From positions 12,678,880 through 12,742,879 of the forward strand of contig NC_082603.1 in the NCBI RefSeq assembly GCF_030936135.1: a stretch of 64,000 nucleotides of DNA. The letters run 5' to 3'. Positions 32,840 to 47,068 of the stretch are shown one piece after another (within the stretch, counting starts at the first letter, position 1; every line of letters begins with the position of its first letter). The notes under the pieces were generated by a model, which saw only the letters and a list, made by a program, of their open reading frames with translations, did no database searches and was not told the DNA's origin. The stretch is from Gavia stellata. Lineage: Eukaryota; Chordata; Aves; Gaviiformes; Gaviidae. A program made the position numbers and the translations under genes.

Positions 32840-33382
32840 GCTCTTAAACACATTTTCTTTCTAGGGTAAAGACCAATCAAGAAAGTTAATTCATCCTGTC
32901 CCACATCCTCTCTTTTGCTTTTCCCTGTCCTCTTTTCACATAGGCATCTTGCAATTAGTGTGTATAGACACTGCACAATTTAACACTGTGATTTTTCCTA
33001 CTCTACAAGCAACATAATATCTACTGTTCGTCCACAGAGCAGAATCTGATAGTACATATTTCAGATTCTTTTTGGCTGTCCCCAGTGTTCTTTGCTTCTT
33101 TCTGGCCTCCTTCTGGCCATCGGGAAGAACTAAGCACAGCACAGAGGATTCACAATAATCCCCTTTGTCTCTGCAACCATCTTATCTGTCTGCTACACCT
33201 AGCATACACTGCTGTGTGACCAGGTGAAAGAGAGGATCTTCTAATTAAATATCCTCCACTTGTGAGATTCAGCCTTACAGATGAAACTCTGCTGATGCTC
33301 TAACTTTTCAAGGATTTACCTCAAAACTATGTAAACTGTGATTGTGTTGAGTACATTACTTGATGGAACAATTGAGAGCATT

Positions 33383-33390
33383 TGTAAATA
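33383..33390 (+). promoter_or_regulatory. VAV3: Pumilio response element UGUAAAUA
   Basis: An exact match to the UGUANAUA consensus bound by PUM1/PUM2, inside the inferred 3' UTR. A second exact copy lies at 34000-34007, close to the distal poly(A) signal. Confidence 0.45.
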
Positions 33391-33999
33391 TGTAGATTAT
33401 GCATAAAACATATTTTGTAAATCATGTGTACAGCAGTGTAGACTAGGGTATACTGTCTTTGATCATGTTTTGCCATGCAGTTTTATTGTCTATTGTGAGC
33501 CTGATCCTGTATTCCTTAAGCAGACAAAGTTGATTCTTTCATAGTTTTGCCTGCTCAAGGGGTAGAGGAATAGGCTCTAGGCCTGTGAAGTGTTTAGTGC
33601 TTTGCTGTCATATAGTACTGAGAAGAGGCAGTTTAATTCAATTCGAGTTGAGAAATACATCAGTCAGTCATTTTCAACAACTTGGTTTTAGAATCATTTT
33701 GAGTAGTCTCTCCATGCTAGAGATGCTGTAAAGCTTTTAAGCAATTCCTGAGTCCAGTAATCAGCCTTTGACAAGAATGAAAGCCATAGCTAAACTTACT
33801 TTTGTGGCATAAATCTACATGTCATTGTCTGTGTTAATGCCTTGTATTGATTGAGTTAATGCTGCATCTTAAACTATATTTTGAGTACCAAAGACTTCCG
33901 AAGTATTCTGGAGTGTATCTTTCATGTGCTGCTTTTGCCTGTATGGAGCTTTTGTTGTCATGCAATAATGGAGTTACAGTACTTTAATTTGTACTATTT

Positions 34000-34007
34000 T
34001 GTAAATA
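34000..34007 (+). promoter_or_regulatory. VAV3: Pumilio response element UGUAAAUA near distal poly(A) signal
   Basis: An exact UGUAAAUA, 10 bases before the AATAAA at 34018. It would be present only in transcripts using that distal end. Chance occurrence in AT-rich sequence is possible. Confidence 0.4.
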
Positions 34008-34017
34008 TATTAAATAT

Positions 34018-34023
34018 AATAAA
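34018..34023 (+). promoter_or_regulatory. VAV3: AATAAA, probable main VAV3 poly(A) signal
   Basis: The hexamer lies in TATAATAAACTGG after a long AT-rich stretch. T-rich and GTGT-containing sequence follows at 34028-34054 and 34080-34100. No further AATAAA with similar context appears in the next kilobase, which makes this the best candidate for the transcript end. Confidence 0.6.
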
Positions 34024-34045
34024 CTGGTTAATTTTTTGTTTAACA

Positions 34046-37000
34046 GTATGTGTCAAAATGCATAGTTGGCTAGTATAAAGGTTGTACTTTGTTTGTCTAA
34101 CCACCTTCTCATTTTGAGAAGATGTTGCTAATGTTCCGTTTTGGTTTCCCAGATTTGTATAATCCTTGTTTAGCTGTAAAACTGAGCTGTCAATGTAAAT
34201 GGGATAGTATAGCTTTCTGTGAGAGCTTTTTATTGTCGGGATAATTTGCCTTCTGCCACATCCAGGAAGGAGGTAGGGTTTTTTGTTTGTTTTTTAGCTA
34301 TAGAGAACGTTGTGGAATCAGTTATATACTACTGATTTTTGTCTATCAAAGATGATACTTGTAGCTTTTTGATTGAAAAGTTATTCTTAAAAAGTTTCCT
34401 TTTATGTGTCATGTTCCATAGCAATGTCCTTTCTCTTCCACCTTCTGCTTTCTCCCTCTGTCATATGTGAATTAACATACAAATTCAGGTTGAATTGAGC
34501 TCAAATCTGAAAATGTGGTCTGTCACATTTCATGGGCTACTTGATACCTTTTCATGGTGTAACCCATTCATGCGTTTTTTACAATAGAACATTCATTATT
34601 AATATATTTATAAAAGTATTTCTGGACAGGTGAATTATTTCAGCAAGGTCAGTGATGATACAATTGCAATGTTGTTTCATTGTGTCCTTTCTATTTTTCA
34701 GTAGCAGAGATTTTCTTGTGGAACTGCCCTTCTAACAGATAATTATTAAATTTAATGAGGCATTCACACATCTCTACAGATGTAAGGCATAATTTTCCTG
34801 TCACCCATGAACATAGCACATAAGTAAGAGTCACACCTAATACGAGATGCAAAAATGTTTCTCAATTAAATTCTCTTGTTAACAATATCACACTCGGTCA
34901 CAGACGTTCTCCTTCCCCTTATATGCAAGAAGAGATGCGTGTCCTCTGAAGGGTGAGAAATTGAGAAAGCACTGTAATTAGGGCATAAGAACCACTTGTG
35001 ACTGTGTTCTGAATAATTTTTTCAGTTGTAAGGCTTGGAAGCTTATTTGAAAATCTCAGCTTGAAAAAAAAAAAGTAACTTGAACAATGAAAATTAGGCC
35101 AACCAGGATACCTTTTTCCTCTGCCTCACAGACAAACTCTAGATGCTTTATGAAGGAGAAGAAAAGGTTGATTATCAAAGTTTTAGCAGTTCATAAAGGT
35201 GAGAGGGAGGTGCTGTCTAGAAATAGGTGGGGCTTGGTTATACAAAATACCCAGCCTCAGACCCAGGTTTTGTTCTGTTGACTTTGATGTTTAGTGCAAA
35301 AATGTTTGTTTCTATTTCACAATCAATGTTGCCAGTGCTTTAGAAAAAGAGCTGCAATGGGAGATACAATTTATGTACTAGCACTGTCATACAGTTTCAC
35401 GAACTGTATTGACATTACAGTAAATTAACTCTTGTCTCTTTGCTACAAACTGGGCTGCGGAGAGCCTTACATTACAATTTTATCTGGACTTCAAGTTCTT
35501 CTGTTCAGAGAGCACTGCTTATTCCATTTGAGCGACAGAGGAAGCACTCCTTCTTGTCCATTTTATTGCTGAGCATGGCATTATATGACATGGAGTATCT
35601 CTTTGGTTAGTTTGGGTCATCCACCTGGTTTTGTCCCCTCCCAACTTCTGTTCCCTGGGCAGGGAGGTCACAGAGTAAGAAACTGAGAAGGCCTTGATGC
35701 CGCACAACACTGTTCAGCAATAGCGAAAGCATCAGTGTGGTGTTAGCACTGTTTTTGTCGCAGATCTAAAACACAGCACTGTAAGAGCTTGTATGAAGAA
35801 AGTTAACGCCATCTCAACTAGACCCAGTACAGCAGGTATAAAGGTAAAATGACAGGCAGAGATGCTATGTGTATATGTAATGCACAGTGCTTTAGCAAGC
35901 CACAGTAGTATCTGTTCTCATCAAATTCAGGTAGGGTCATCACTGGCGTACAACTTTGAGTCTTGGAATGTATTCATTTAAGAGAAAGAAGTTAATACGT
36001 TCCCTAACCTTTCTTGAAATGTGCCATGGAATTTTAGCTCTCACCTAGATGTCCGCTATATGGAGGAAGGGTATTTATGAGTAATTTTAACTTCATAAAG
36101 CTGTGAGATGAGATGTTAATGATACTCACTTTTTCACAAAATGCTGGAATGTATGATGCATGTATAATTAGCTAATAGAAGTATAGAAAGGATTAAGCAT
36201 CAGAAATTGACTGCAGAAGAGTGATTCATTGCATTATCTTAGCAACTTCCTTTTCAAGAACAAAGAGCCATTTGTTTTTATAGCAAATGAGATTTGGGTT
36301 TCTAAATTAGTTTTATAATTCCTGATCTGCTGTAGTGTATTCTGCCTATTCATTATAAGGATCTCTGCTGCTTACAGGACGGTAAAGTTACATTTTGCCT
36401 AATAAGCCTCCTGAAATGTTTGAGTTATTGGTGTCTTTTTCTGGGTTACAATTTTTCACCTGGTAATGTGCTTTTCAGAAAATATGTGAGTTCATTTTAA
36501 AATGTTGCGATCTGACCTTAAGTAAACTCGTAGTGACAAAAAACCGTGTCTTTTGAAGGTAGCTGTTTGCCAAGGGGCATGAGGATGGTTTGCTTCTTTA
36601 AGAACTCTGGTTTTTTTATATTAATAGCTTAATATGTGGCTTTAGGAAGAACAGAAATAGAGAAGATCAGAGAACAAGAAGTAAAGACTTAATACCATAC
36701 CATATGTGTTAGAAGCAACCTGGTGTGTGATAACTTTTCTAAATGGTTGCCCAAAATATTAAATGTCTATTAATAGCATTGGATTGGAAACAGAAATTCT
36801 CTAATGCTTCTGTGTGGGAAAACGTTGCTAATGCAGTAGAGGGATCAAGGACCCTTGGACTTGGTCACAGTCCTACCAGATAACTCTGTAAATCAGTCTT
36901 CAATTAGTTGTATTTCTTCCCAAAGCAATTGAAAGGTTTCCTCAAGGAGATGCAGTGTTGTTCCTAGGATTATAATTCTCACCCGTGTAAGGCTAACGGA

Positions 37001-40000
37001 ACTATGTATAATTGAAGGAACCTTTTTCTCTGGTAGTTTTACAGTCAGTGTCCCTGTAGCTTGTAAGGTATTACTAATGTGGAATGTGCCAGGAGGCCAC
37101 CACCCTACTAAGTTACCAGGTGATGTACAAACACCTTTCCTACCTCTTCTCCCAGATACTTCGTTTTTTGAATCCTGAGTTTGTTGTCCCTTCCTCTTCC
37201 TGTCAAGTGCTATTTAAAGTTGGTATCTCAGAAAGGCCAGTTAGTTAAATACAGTGTGAACACGGTGGCTTGGGAGCTTTATCTCCTTTGCTTCCCTGCT
37301 GCTTAAGATAGACTCAGAGTGGCTGTATGGATGATACAGAAAACTTTTTGTTTTAATGTAAGAGAGGGGAATGCTAACCTCAGAGGCATTTGTAGGCCAG
37401 TTTTATTCTCTTGATTTGATGTATCTCTGAATGTTCATTAAACTTGGACTGCCTTGTGTTTGTGGTGGATGAAAGATTAAATTGCCTGGAACTGTGGGTT
37501 CTGTAATGTTCTGGGTGTGATTCTTCATTGTCATCTGATTTGAGTGTTTTGGCTGAAAGAACACTTGAATGTACTATACGCTGAAAGGGAGGCATGTTTT
37601 AATTAATTATCTTTTTTTTCCCCTTTTTTCCCCCAAATCACAGTGACGGTTATAAAATTCAACAGAGGTGTGGTGCAAGTCAACATGCCCAATCCCATAA
37701 GTATATAAATTGTCAGGAATATTAATGTGGAGAGAAGAAAAATACAGGCAGATCGTAAAAGCAATCATGCCTGATTTTTGTGTTGGTAATATTAATTTTT
37801 ATTATTGAGGGAAGTTTGGGACTTTCATTACCTATTATATTAACTGCTCTATTCCCAAGAACAATTCTAAGTAGAGGATGCAATAGCAGGTCTTCTATTC
37901 ATATTTTATTTTAAAAAGAGAGGTTTATTGTTTCTACAACTGTGTAGCAATGTAAGCATATCCAGTTGGATCGGGTAAAGACAGGAATTAGAAGTTTAAA
38001 AGGCAGATTGCTCTCCAAATCAGTGTGTCACTGTGACTTTTTCCAGATAGTAAGTTGTGGAAAATCAAGCCCCAGCAATCTAAACAAAATCTAGATATAT
38101 CTTTTCAGTCTTTGCAACTTTGATTCACGCTTTGGGGCAAATACTTTTTTTTTCCTACAGTCTCCTGAACATGGGAATGCAAGCTTAGTCTTCCTGTCAC
38201 CAGAGTCTGATTACAACTCCTCAGATTTATACAATATGACCAGATGCACAAAACTTTTTTTATTTTATATCTTCTAAGGCATGCTAGTAAACACTCATGT
38301 AAGTATACAGAAGATTTCTACGGAAAATATTTATGATCACATTATTTCTTTTGCCTACTACTCCAAAGAGCTGCATGGCTTTAGAAAAAACAAGCTTCTA
38401 AAAGCAATGATTCCCTGCTTGCACATTCTTCACTTGCAAATCTCTGAGGGTCTCAGTCTGTCTATAGGGACTTAAGTTTTATACCGTGCTCAGGGATGTC
38501 CATTTCAAATGTGGCCTTCCCCCAGCAAACAAATTCTTGACAAACACTACTCTTTCTTGTCTAGAAAATACACTTAAAGTGTTTTCGGGTCATGTCATGA
38601 AAGCATGGGCTGCACGTGGGCTGGAGGATGGGATTTTAACTCACGCAGATACTGATAAATTAGTAATTTAGAAAAGAGGATGCAATTAAATAAGAATATC
38701 TATGAAGTTATATTTACAGGTGGAAAGAATTGTCTACACCAGTTTAGACTGTGCAACTTCTGGCTGAGCAGCGGTACTGTATTAAAGGACTGAGGGAGAA
38801 AAGTGAAAGTGAATCATGGACAGAACATAAGTTAACAGAATTGTACTGTGAAGAAGGTAAATATTGTCTTAGTGTATAGTAATGGGAACATCAGCTGTAA
38901 AATGTGAAGTAATCATTTAGTTCATTTCTGGTAAGGCTTCAGCTGAAGTACTTTGTCCAGCTTTAGGCACTAAACTTTGTATAAGATAGTCTCATTGAAA
39001 ATATTCCTGAAGAGACTAACAAGGAAGCGTGAAGAAACTAGAGTTGTTTGAAGTGAATTATAGAACTATATATAGGCTAAGGGGGGTGGTGGTAGTAGCA
39101 TCCAAATAAGTGAAAGGTTTTATGTAACTTAAAAGATACTGAACTGTTCTCCATAGTCAGTGTAAATAGTACCAGAAAAAACAAGATTGAACTGGAGCAA
39201 GGAGATTTAGTCTTTAGGGAAAGTTTTCTGAATATCAAGCTACCTAGATGCAAAATTGTCTGTTGAAAATGTGGAATCTCTAACGCTGGAGGTTTGTAAG
39301 ATATGGTTAGCTAAACATATGTCAGAGATAGTTTATATATACTTAAAGATGCCCAAGATACATACCACATGTTCTTTTGGAGCTCCTGCTGTAGTACCTT
39401 TCTGTAATTGCCTTTCAGCTGTGTGGTGCTTCAGTCAACTGCTGGTGTTTGCCAAAATCCCACGAAATGTTACACCAATGTAGAGAGGAAAATATATATG
39501 AAAGGTAATAAGATGAACATCCAACATAGAGCTAGCAGCTTGCTAAATATGGAAAGAGTTTGAATGTTTATGAATTAAAACAGTTTCTTCAGGAGATGCT
39601 ATTGGCTCATATTTAGCTCACAGTAGTGTAAAAATGGTGTAAAACCACAGTCTTAAAAGTTGGTTCACAGTGGGAAGCATGAGCTAAACAGCATTATTAC
39701 AGTTTATAAGTTCATTTTTGATAGACCATACTCTTGCTGCAACATATGCAGTGTTGTTAAAACTTTTCTTAAATATGCACTGATTTCAGGGAAGGTTAAC
39801 AAGGAAGGCAGCTGAGGTACCATGCCCTTCTACTGACTTCCAAACAGACGGAAAATGTAAGATCTGAGAAAGAGATGACTTTGCTTCAAGCATCCTCCCC
39901 TCAAACCATCAGAAACAGCATTTTTATAAAACAAACCCACTTAGTTTCATTCTCATTCAGGATTTGCAAAAGTACTATAATATTACAATTTGACTGTAGA

Positions 40001-43000
40001 AGAGAGAGTGGCAAACAAGCTATCAGCTTGACTGCAGTCTTTTTTAACGTCAGTTGACTGAATACTAGTGCTAAGATGAATTCTGCCTGGTGTCTGAATG
40101 CATCTTTTTCTTGTTTGACTTCTTCTGGATTAATAACAAATAACAGTGTTAGCTTTTGGCATGGCATCCTTTCTCTCTGTTCTAAATGTGTATAAAGAGA
40201 TGCAGTGGTTTGTCTTATACGCAGCTGAATTTAGTCTCAATTTTTGGATTGTCATGAGTATTTTGTAGTTATCAGTGAAATAAATCAAGACGCATAGGAA
40301 ACAGCTGTAGTCTAAATAAAATGCATCTAGTCAGTAAGACTAGTAAACCTAGGTATTTTCTCTTTCTGGCTCTTCATCAAGAATGCACCATGAAGAGAAA
40401 AGTTTTATTTGAATGTCACTGTGCGAACAGTTCTAATTACTAATAGAATTCATCAAACCATTTAGTAGTGTAGTGACATTAAGTAATAATTAATAGACCG
40501 TGTGATGTGTGGCTGCATGAAGTGATGATGATTAATCCGTGACATAACAGAATGTGCCTGGAGAACAACCAGCATGCGATGTGGTGCTGTTTGTTCTTCC
40601 CTCTGTCACTGGAGTTTGACCTGTCTCCACTCACAAAATGAAACTGGGTCAAAATCCAGAACCTGTTAACATGATTGGTGTTTGGAGCATCTACATGGTT
40701 CACTACACATGAGCCTGAGCTTTGACATGGTGGTTGAACCTCTTGTCATTGTGGATGCTTATTTTGGAGCTGATATTAATGGGACCTTGTGTGGCTACAG
40801 CCTGCCTTCAGAGAGTTGGCAAAATGTCAGGATTTGCTCTACTGATGTATTAATTTTTTAATAAATTCTAAAAACTGTACTATCTAGACACTGAAGTTAC
40901 AGCTATATCTGTATGGTAAGATTGCGTTACATAATACACATTCAGATATGCATACAGAATACTCTTTGTGGTCTGTGTGGTTAGCCAGTATTTAGAATCT
41001 TGCTGCTTTTAGGAAAAGAAACTGGGGAAGAAAATAATGTATTTCATTGGCACAGCCAGTATACTTACAACAAGTATAAAAATTTTTCCATTTTCCAGAC
41101 CAAGAATCAGTTTTCTTTTCAGAGATCAAGGTTTCTGGTGAATACTTTGTTCAAAAAACCCCACCCTTTTAATCTCATTTGTGGCTTTCTTCTATGTCTG
41201 TATATTGCTTCCCTGGATTCTAATGCTTTTTGGTTTCCTTTCTTCCTCTCCTCTAACAACACAAACAAAAGAACACTTCAGTCAACGCCTCATCCCTGTT
41301 TTAGGAAGCAATACCCAGAGAGGCCTTTTGCCAGCCTGTGTTAAATTTTCACAAGGAGTACCTTGCCTTGGGCAGTGGTTTCTTATTATACTTAACAGTG
41401 CAAGAAGCATTTAACTTTTTTTTTTCATACAGTCAGTGTGAAAAATGCTTAGTAGAGCATTAACTTAACTTGCTGAAGTATATATATTAAAGCAGCTCAG
41501 AACACTTCCCAGCACAGTAACACAGCATGGTACATGTACATAAAATATAAGAAACCCTATGGAATGCAGGTATTAGCAAATTCAGTGGCAAAACACACAC
41601 TTAATCAAGTATAATCAACTTTTACTCTGTTTTTTTGAAAGTGAGCATTTCTTGTAGATACTGTATTTTTCCTTTATATCTTTGGAAAAATATTAACATC
41701 CTATATTGAATGTTTTGGTAAGAACAAAGAACCCAAAATAGAATCACCATATCACCTACTTGATCGTGGCAATTTCTTACGTAAGGATTTATAGGACACT
41801 CTGGGTTTGGCTTCTAGTGAGGCTGGGAGGAAGTTTATCATAAGAGGGAACTGAACACTCATTTTAACGACATTCTGTCGAGTAATGGAACTTCCCAGAG
41901 ATTTTATGTTATTTTGAAATATTTTGTACAGTTCTTCTACTTAAGTGATCTATTGTGATGGTGCAACAAAATAGCTTGTTATAAGGAGGGGGAAAACTCT
42001 GAACTGAAATATCCTTTAAATCTATCGGGTTACTTTCAAGATCAGAATTCACTATTACACTTTCTAGAATAACACTAGAATCATACTGTATTTTCTTTTA
42101 AGCTTCTAAGATGAATAAAATGTCTGAAGCACAGACCATAGGGGATGTAGAATACAGCCAACAACCTCAGAAGCAGCTCCAGTTTGACCAGAACTGGTAA
42201 GTTGAGCTGTAACTGTGGACCTTTCGTTGTCAGAAGGATGCAGACTGGTGCAAACTGAAGCCATGTGGATCAGTCAAGATGTGTGCTCTTGGGAATTGCT
42301 CAGCTGCATCAGTTTTAGCAGTGATGGTGCCTGAGGCCATGTCTTAGACTAAGTTGTAGTTCTCTGTCAATCACATAAAATAACTGTCCAAAAAAATATA
42401 TTCCAACTGCATCTCAAGCAAACTGATCTTCAGTGCATAGGGAGGAACATGTCAGCATCCTTGTATCACGTGCATGAAAGCTGAGGTTAAAGACATAACC
42501 CCAAAGTTGCACAGAGGCCTCAACTTCAATTACTGCAGTGGGAGCTACGTATTCCTAAGCCTGAGCCTAAAAGCTACAGTAATCCTAGAGTGTCAGAAGT
42601 AAAGTAGACCAAAAATCAAGTTCTGCTGCTTTTACCCACCTCTATCATCCATTAAAGTAAATGCTTTGAGAACAGCTTTTTGGAATTTGGATGCCTGATA
42701 TTTTTGACAAAACCCTCTAAGATGAAGAATTTGCTGAAAAAAGTTTGAGGAGCATTAACTGTGACTGCCTCTTCTCTGTTTAGTATTATTTGCTTGGGGT
42801 TTCTGACTCCAACAGTAAAGGCAGAAGAAACCCGAGTACTTCCACGTTTGTTGGATTCAGTTACAATTTACCCAAAGGGCAACAAAACCCTGTTAGCTGA
42901 AAAGAGACTGCTCTACCTCTCTGTTCTTGAATTCTTGAGACTGATAAACTAATTCTTACTAACCATGTTAGTGTTACGAATTAAAAAAAAAAAAGCAGCT

Positions 43001-46000
43001 CTCCTTTTATCTACTTTCATAATAATAAAAGAGGGTCAATAATTATCCTACATGTAACAAAGTCAGGAGGTTCAAATTAAGCTTACACCTCAATCCAAAT
43101 ATACTAAAATGTTTGGATTGGTAACTAAAAGTTACCAGTACTGAAGAGCTGTAGAAACGTTACGCACTAACCAGGTGAACAGAGGTATGGAACTTGACAA
43201 TGGAAATCTACAGGTGCTTAGGCAATTTGCTGGCCTGAATGGAACCAGGATTTCTATATGATACTGCAGTTTCTGTAGTCTCAGACAAGATGATGTTCAC
43301 TTTTAAAGACACAATAAATATTGCTGGGAATTTGTAATTTATGGGTATTGCGGAAATGGTCAACAAGGATTCTAAGACGCTCTGTTTAAATCCCGTAGAG
43401 CAAAAGTTGTAAACTCTGCAGGGTAATGGCTGTGACTGAGATTCCACTTGCGTTGGCTGTGTTTCCTTCTTCTAGTATGGGCAGAAGTGGTCAAGGGCAG
43501 ACTATTATTCTTTCAGTGGCAAAAGACTCTTGACCAGTGAGTGCTCACTGGTTAGTAGTTCAGTAAGTGTTTTCATGTTTTTAGAATTCTGCATGTACCT
43601 AAGAATTCCTAGTAGGTATACAGAAAGGACAATACAGCAGAAAGCTTCCTGAATGGTAAGTGATCATGTTTTATAAAATTTCTTTTATTTTCCTCTTATT
43701 TCCCCTTCCCTAATCTTCCTCTTAGGAACTGTTGAAAAGCATGTGTTCTTCTGTGTTGTTTATTTTGTCAGACTTGGGAAGTTTCTTCCCTGACAAAGGA
43801 AGTGGCTTAGTGGTTCCTATGTGCTACATGAACTGTTGATTTGTTTAGCTTGCTTCCTTTGAGGCATGCTGATATGTTACACTGGAGTCAGGTGACTGTT
43901 TACAGACACTATTCACAGGAACTATGGATGCCTTGTAAACAGCCAGTCCTTCTGCCTGGTTTTACATACAAATCAATAGTCTTTTTGCAGTTGAGCAGAT
44001 CGTGTGATTTCTAATATAACTAAACAAGCAACAGCACGAAGATGATATTGCCTAAAAACAGGTGCTAGAACTAAACAAATGGTTTTATTGATTCTCTTAG
44101 ATTTAATTAAAATTTCAGAAAATCCCCACCCTGTCTCATTCTTTGGCCTTGTGAATTATCAATACAGTGTAGGCATGGTTTCCTTATTAATTTCTGGTAC
44201 TTTAAGAACAAGTAACATCATACTTAGACTTAAGGATATATTCTGCAATGTTTATACATGGGGAAAAATAAATACTTGTAGTGAAGAGATTACTACCCCA
44301 AAGGCTTTTTCTTTTTTAAGGTCTCCCTCTTCATAATATTGCTGGAAATTGATTGATTCAGAGAACCTGAGAATTCCGTTGCTGAAGAAAAGCCTAATAT
44401 TTGTGAGGGGTGGGGTGAGGGCTGTGTGTGCACAAGAAAAATGATTTATGTAAGTAACAGTGACAAAACAATGGGCCTGAATGACAGAGTATTTTGAAGG
44501 CTGGGTAGAATGCAAAGGAATATTTTAAATTCACTTTTAGGAAAACACGTAAGTTTCCATCTACTGCAAAACAAATAACAGTTGATCAGTAAGGTGATGC
44601 CATAAGTCAGTGGTTTGTGAAGAGCTGCTCTAATGATATTTCCATCACCCATATTCCCCTCAGCTGGCACAAGGATCTTCTGACTTGTTTGGCAATGATT
44701 AGTGACCAGCGTAAAAAGAACAATCCCGAAGTCCGGATTGCCCAGTGCTACAGATACGCAGGCAAAGTCCACTCGCAATTTGTATCCATTATTCCTCAGA
44801 GGGAGACAAGGACTACAACCAGTGCATTTGAATGTAGGCAATCAGACACTAATATGTTATAAATGCATGCTGGAAGATGTTTAAGTCTCTTAACTTGTTA
44901 TGCTTAGTGCAGTCCTGTAGAGGCAGGATTCAGGGGAAGCTTTTGATCAATATTCTAATCATTGCTATGGTGGAAAAACTGCTAGCTGGAGAGGCAGAGA
45001 TCTCTGCTAGGACTGGAGAGAGAAGAGATTAGTTCAGGGGGACCCTACAGGGTACAGCCTAAACTTGTACTGGAAGGAAAGACACATTTTAAAAGAATGA
45101 CATATAATTCTAGCACACTATGTCCCTGTAGGAAACACAAGTCAAGTGCACCAATAAATGAAAGAGGAAAATGCCATGGAAGGCAGTAAATCAAAAAGTA
45201 ATTGATTGGGATATTTAGAGAGCTTAATTTCAGTTGCTGAAAGTGAGACAGTGGCATACTGGAAAAGTCTGAGGTTTGGAAGGACAGACTTGCAGTACTT
45301 ACTGTTCAGCCCTCTTCAGTACTTCCCAGAAAGGGTGTGCTGGAGGAGCACAGCAGCTGACCCTGGAGGACATGGCCTTATACCTCATTTTGGTACACTG
45401 TATAGCTTGACAGTTTAAAATGATTTTTAAACTGAAGAGTTAGACCGTTAAGCCCTAGATTTGGTGGGAACGGAAACTCCCTAGGAGCACTGCTGTTCTC
45501 TGGTTAGCATTGGAGCTCCTTGGGCACTGAGGGCACCCTAGTCTAAGCACTGTAACTACCGTTTCCATTTGCTTTTGTGACTTGTACTGCATTGAACACT
45601 TACTGGAACTAAATTAAGGTCAGTCAAGCTACTGATAATTCCAGTGAGGTTATACGCTTTTGTCATTTCTCCTACGTTTTTCACTAATAATTTCATGTTT
45701 GATTTCAGTTATATTTTAACATTTTCAATTGAAATGGCAATTATTCTTTGTCAGAACCCAGCCATTACTCTTGTCAAAAAGACGTATGATGCATTAGCTT
45801 AAGGGCAATTGCTAATAACTGCGTAGGTGACATTCGGTTACATAGGATGGGCAAGTCTACATATATCTTTGTCAAGTGGTCAGGGTTTGCATACCCTGTA
45901 GTTTATGCTATTTGGGAGCGCTGCCGAACTAATCATGCAAAACCAAACCAAATTTCAGTTTGGCTTTGATACCATTTATAATTAACATCTGCTCTCTCCT

Positions 46001-46900
46001 GGGTTCATTGAAGTCTTTTTATGTTTGTGTTTTATAACTGCAACTGAAATGAGTTTGTTGAAGGGGGTGTGAGGGGGAGCATTTGGTTGCCATATAGTCT
46101 CTCTAACCATTTGTGATGACAAAGCTTTCTGATTATTGGGAGGAAGGGACCAAATGATATTTTCATGCACTGTTTCAGCTTGTGCAAGATACCCTTTGCT
46201 TTGCTAGACCCTGCTATCCTGCTCATGTTACATTTGCTTTCACTTGGTGCCTCTCAAGAATGTTTTGGAACATGATAAAACATCCTGTGTCTTGTTTCAT
46301 TGCCAGTGGACCTGGGGGCCAGATTTTAGAGTATTCAAATGCATTTGGGAATCCCATGTCCTATCTGCATCTTTGGAGCTTTAAAAGTCAGGTTCCACTA
46401 ATACAGCTGAAACAGGCCTGGGTGTGTTCTCTGTTATAACAAGAAGAGTGGGAGTTTGCATCAGCTGTGCATGAGGGAGGGGAATAAGCTACTGTGCTGG
46501 CATTCTGCAAATACATTTTATTTCCCTATGAAGAGAAAAATTCTTATAGCTAAGATTTTTTTATTTATTTATTTTAAGACAGAGGTATGCAGTGTTGCTC
46601 ACATCTTAACATGCTGGCAGGCCTCCATTTTCTCACAGAGTTTGACTTGATACATTATCGGACAAAATTGAGGCTACGTTGAAGTCAGTGGCAGAACTCA
46701 GGAAAGTTCAGGAAATGGGATTTCACACACTAAATACAGATGCCTGTGTTTGTTAATTCTACTTTCAACGATTAGTATACAGACATTGTTAGCCATGTAA
46801 TTTGCCTTTAATTCTGTGCTGCTTTGCCCTTCTTCACCTCATTCAACAAGGAGAAGGAAAACAATGGATTATTTTACTTTACTTTTTAGGTCCTTTTCTT
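34046..46900. other. Intergenic region downstream of VAV3, no gene recognised
   Basis: About 12.9 kb of AT-rich sequence. It contains A-runs of 11-12 bases (for example 35064-35074, about 42984-42995) and an alternating T/C homopolymer tract (about 37612-37635). Open frames of 60-131 codons occur on both strands (the longest is 44446-44841 on minus) but show no domain, no codon bias and no flanking splice or promoter logic. No CR1 or other repeat was recognised here. A distal VAV3 3' UTR or enhancers could lie in it, but nothing in the sequence alone shows this. Confidence 0.6.
46557..46575 (+). repeat. (TTTA)n short tetranucleotide repeat
   Basis: A T-run leads into three ATTT units and then an A. 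It is short and imperfect. Confidence 0.6.
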
Positions 46901-46916
46901 TTTCTGCCTGGTTTTA

Positions 46917-46934
46917 CACAATATATATATTGTG
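46917..46934. repeat. Perfect 18-bp AT palindrome
   Basis: CACAATATATATATTGTG reads the same on both strands. It is followed directly by a second partial copy (TATATATTGTG). It could extrude as a small cruciform. Confidence 0.85.
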
Positions 46935-47035
46935 TATATATTGTGCTATACTGGAGTAGCAGTCACCACAGGAGAGTGTTTAAACATTGTGACATTTCAA
47001 GTCCAAACCAGCAATGAACAGTATGATCTAATTAT

Positions 47036-47068
47036 ATCTATATCTATTATATCTTTATATCTAATTAT
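47036..47068. repeat. Degenerate TATATCT microsatellite
   Basis: ATCTATATCTATTATATC-type units extend over about 33 bases, similar in kind to the one at 9551-9590. Confidence 0.65.

Larger units (their letters stand above)
31515..34045 (+). other. VAV3: VAV3 3' untranslated region (probable extent)
   Basis: This is sequence downstream of the stop with no further splice structure. AATAAA hexamers occur at 32334, 32754, 32834 and 34018. I place the main end about 20-25 bases after the hexamer at 34018, because an AT-rich stretch precedes it and T- and GT-rich sequence follows (TTTTTTGTTT, TATGTGTC, TTGTACTTTGTTTG). Two Pumilio-type UGUAAAUA sites lie at 33383-33390 and 34000-34007. Small open frames here (31639-31824, 31878-32090, 32442-32645, 33881-34078) have no support. 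The exact end is inference without transcript data. Confidence 0.7.

Noticed and set aside
38145..38170. Acceptor-like T9CCTACAG followed by an open stretch
   Set aside because: No conserved peptide, donor or partner exon nearby; such matches are frequent in AT-rich DNA.
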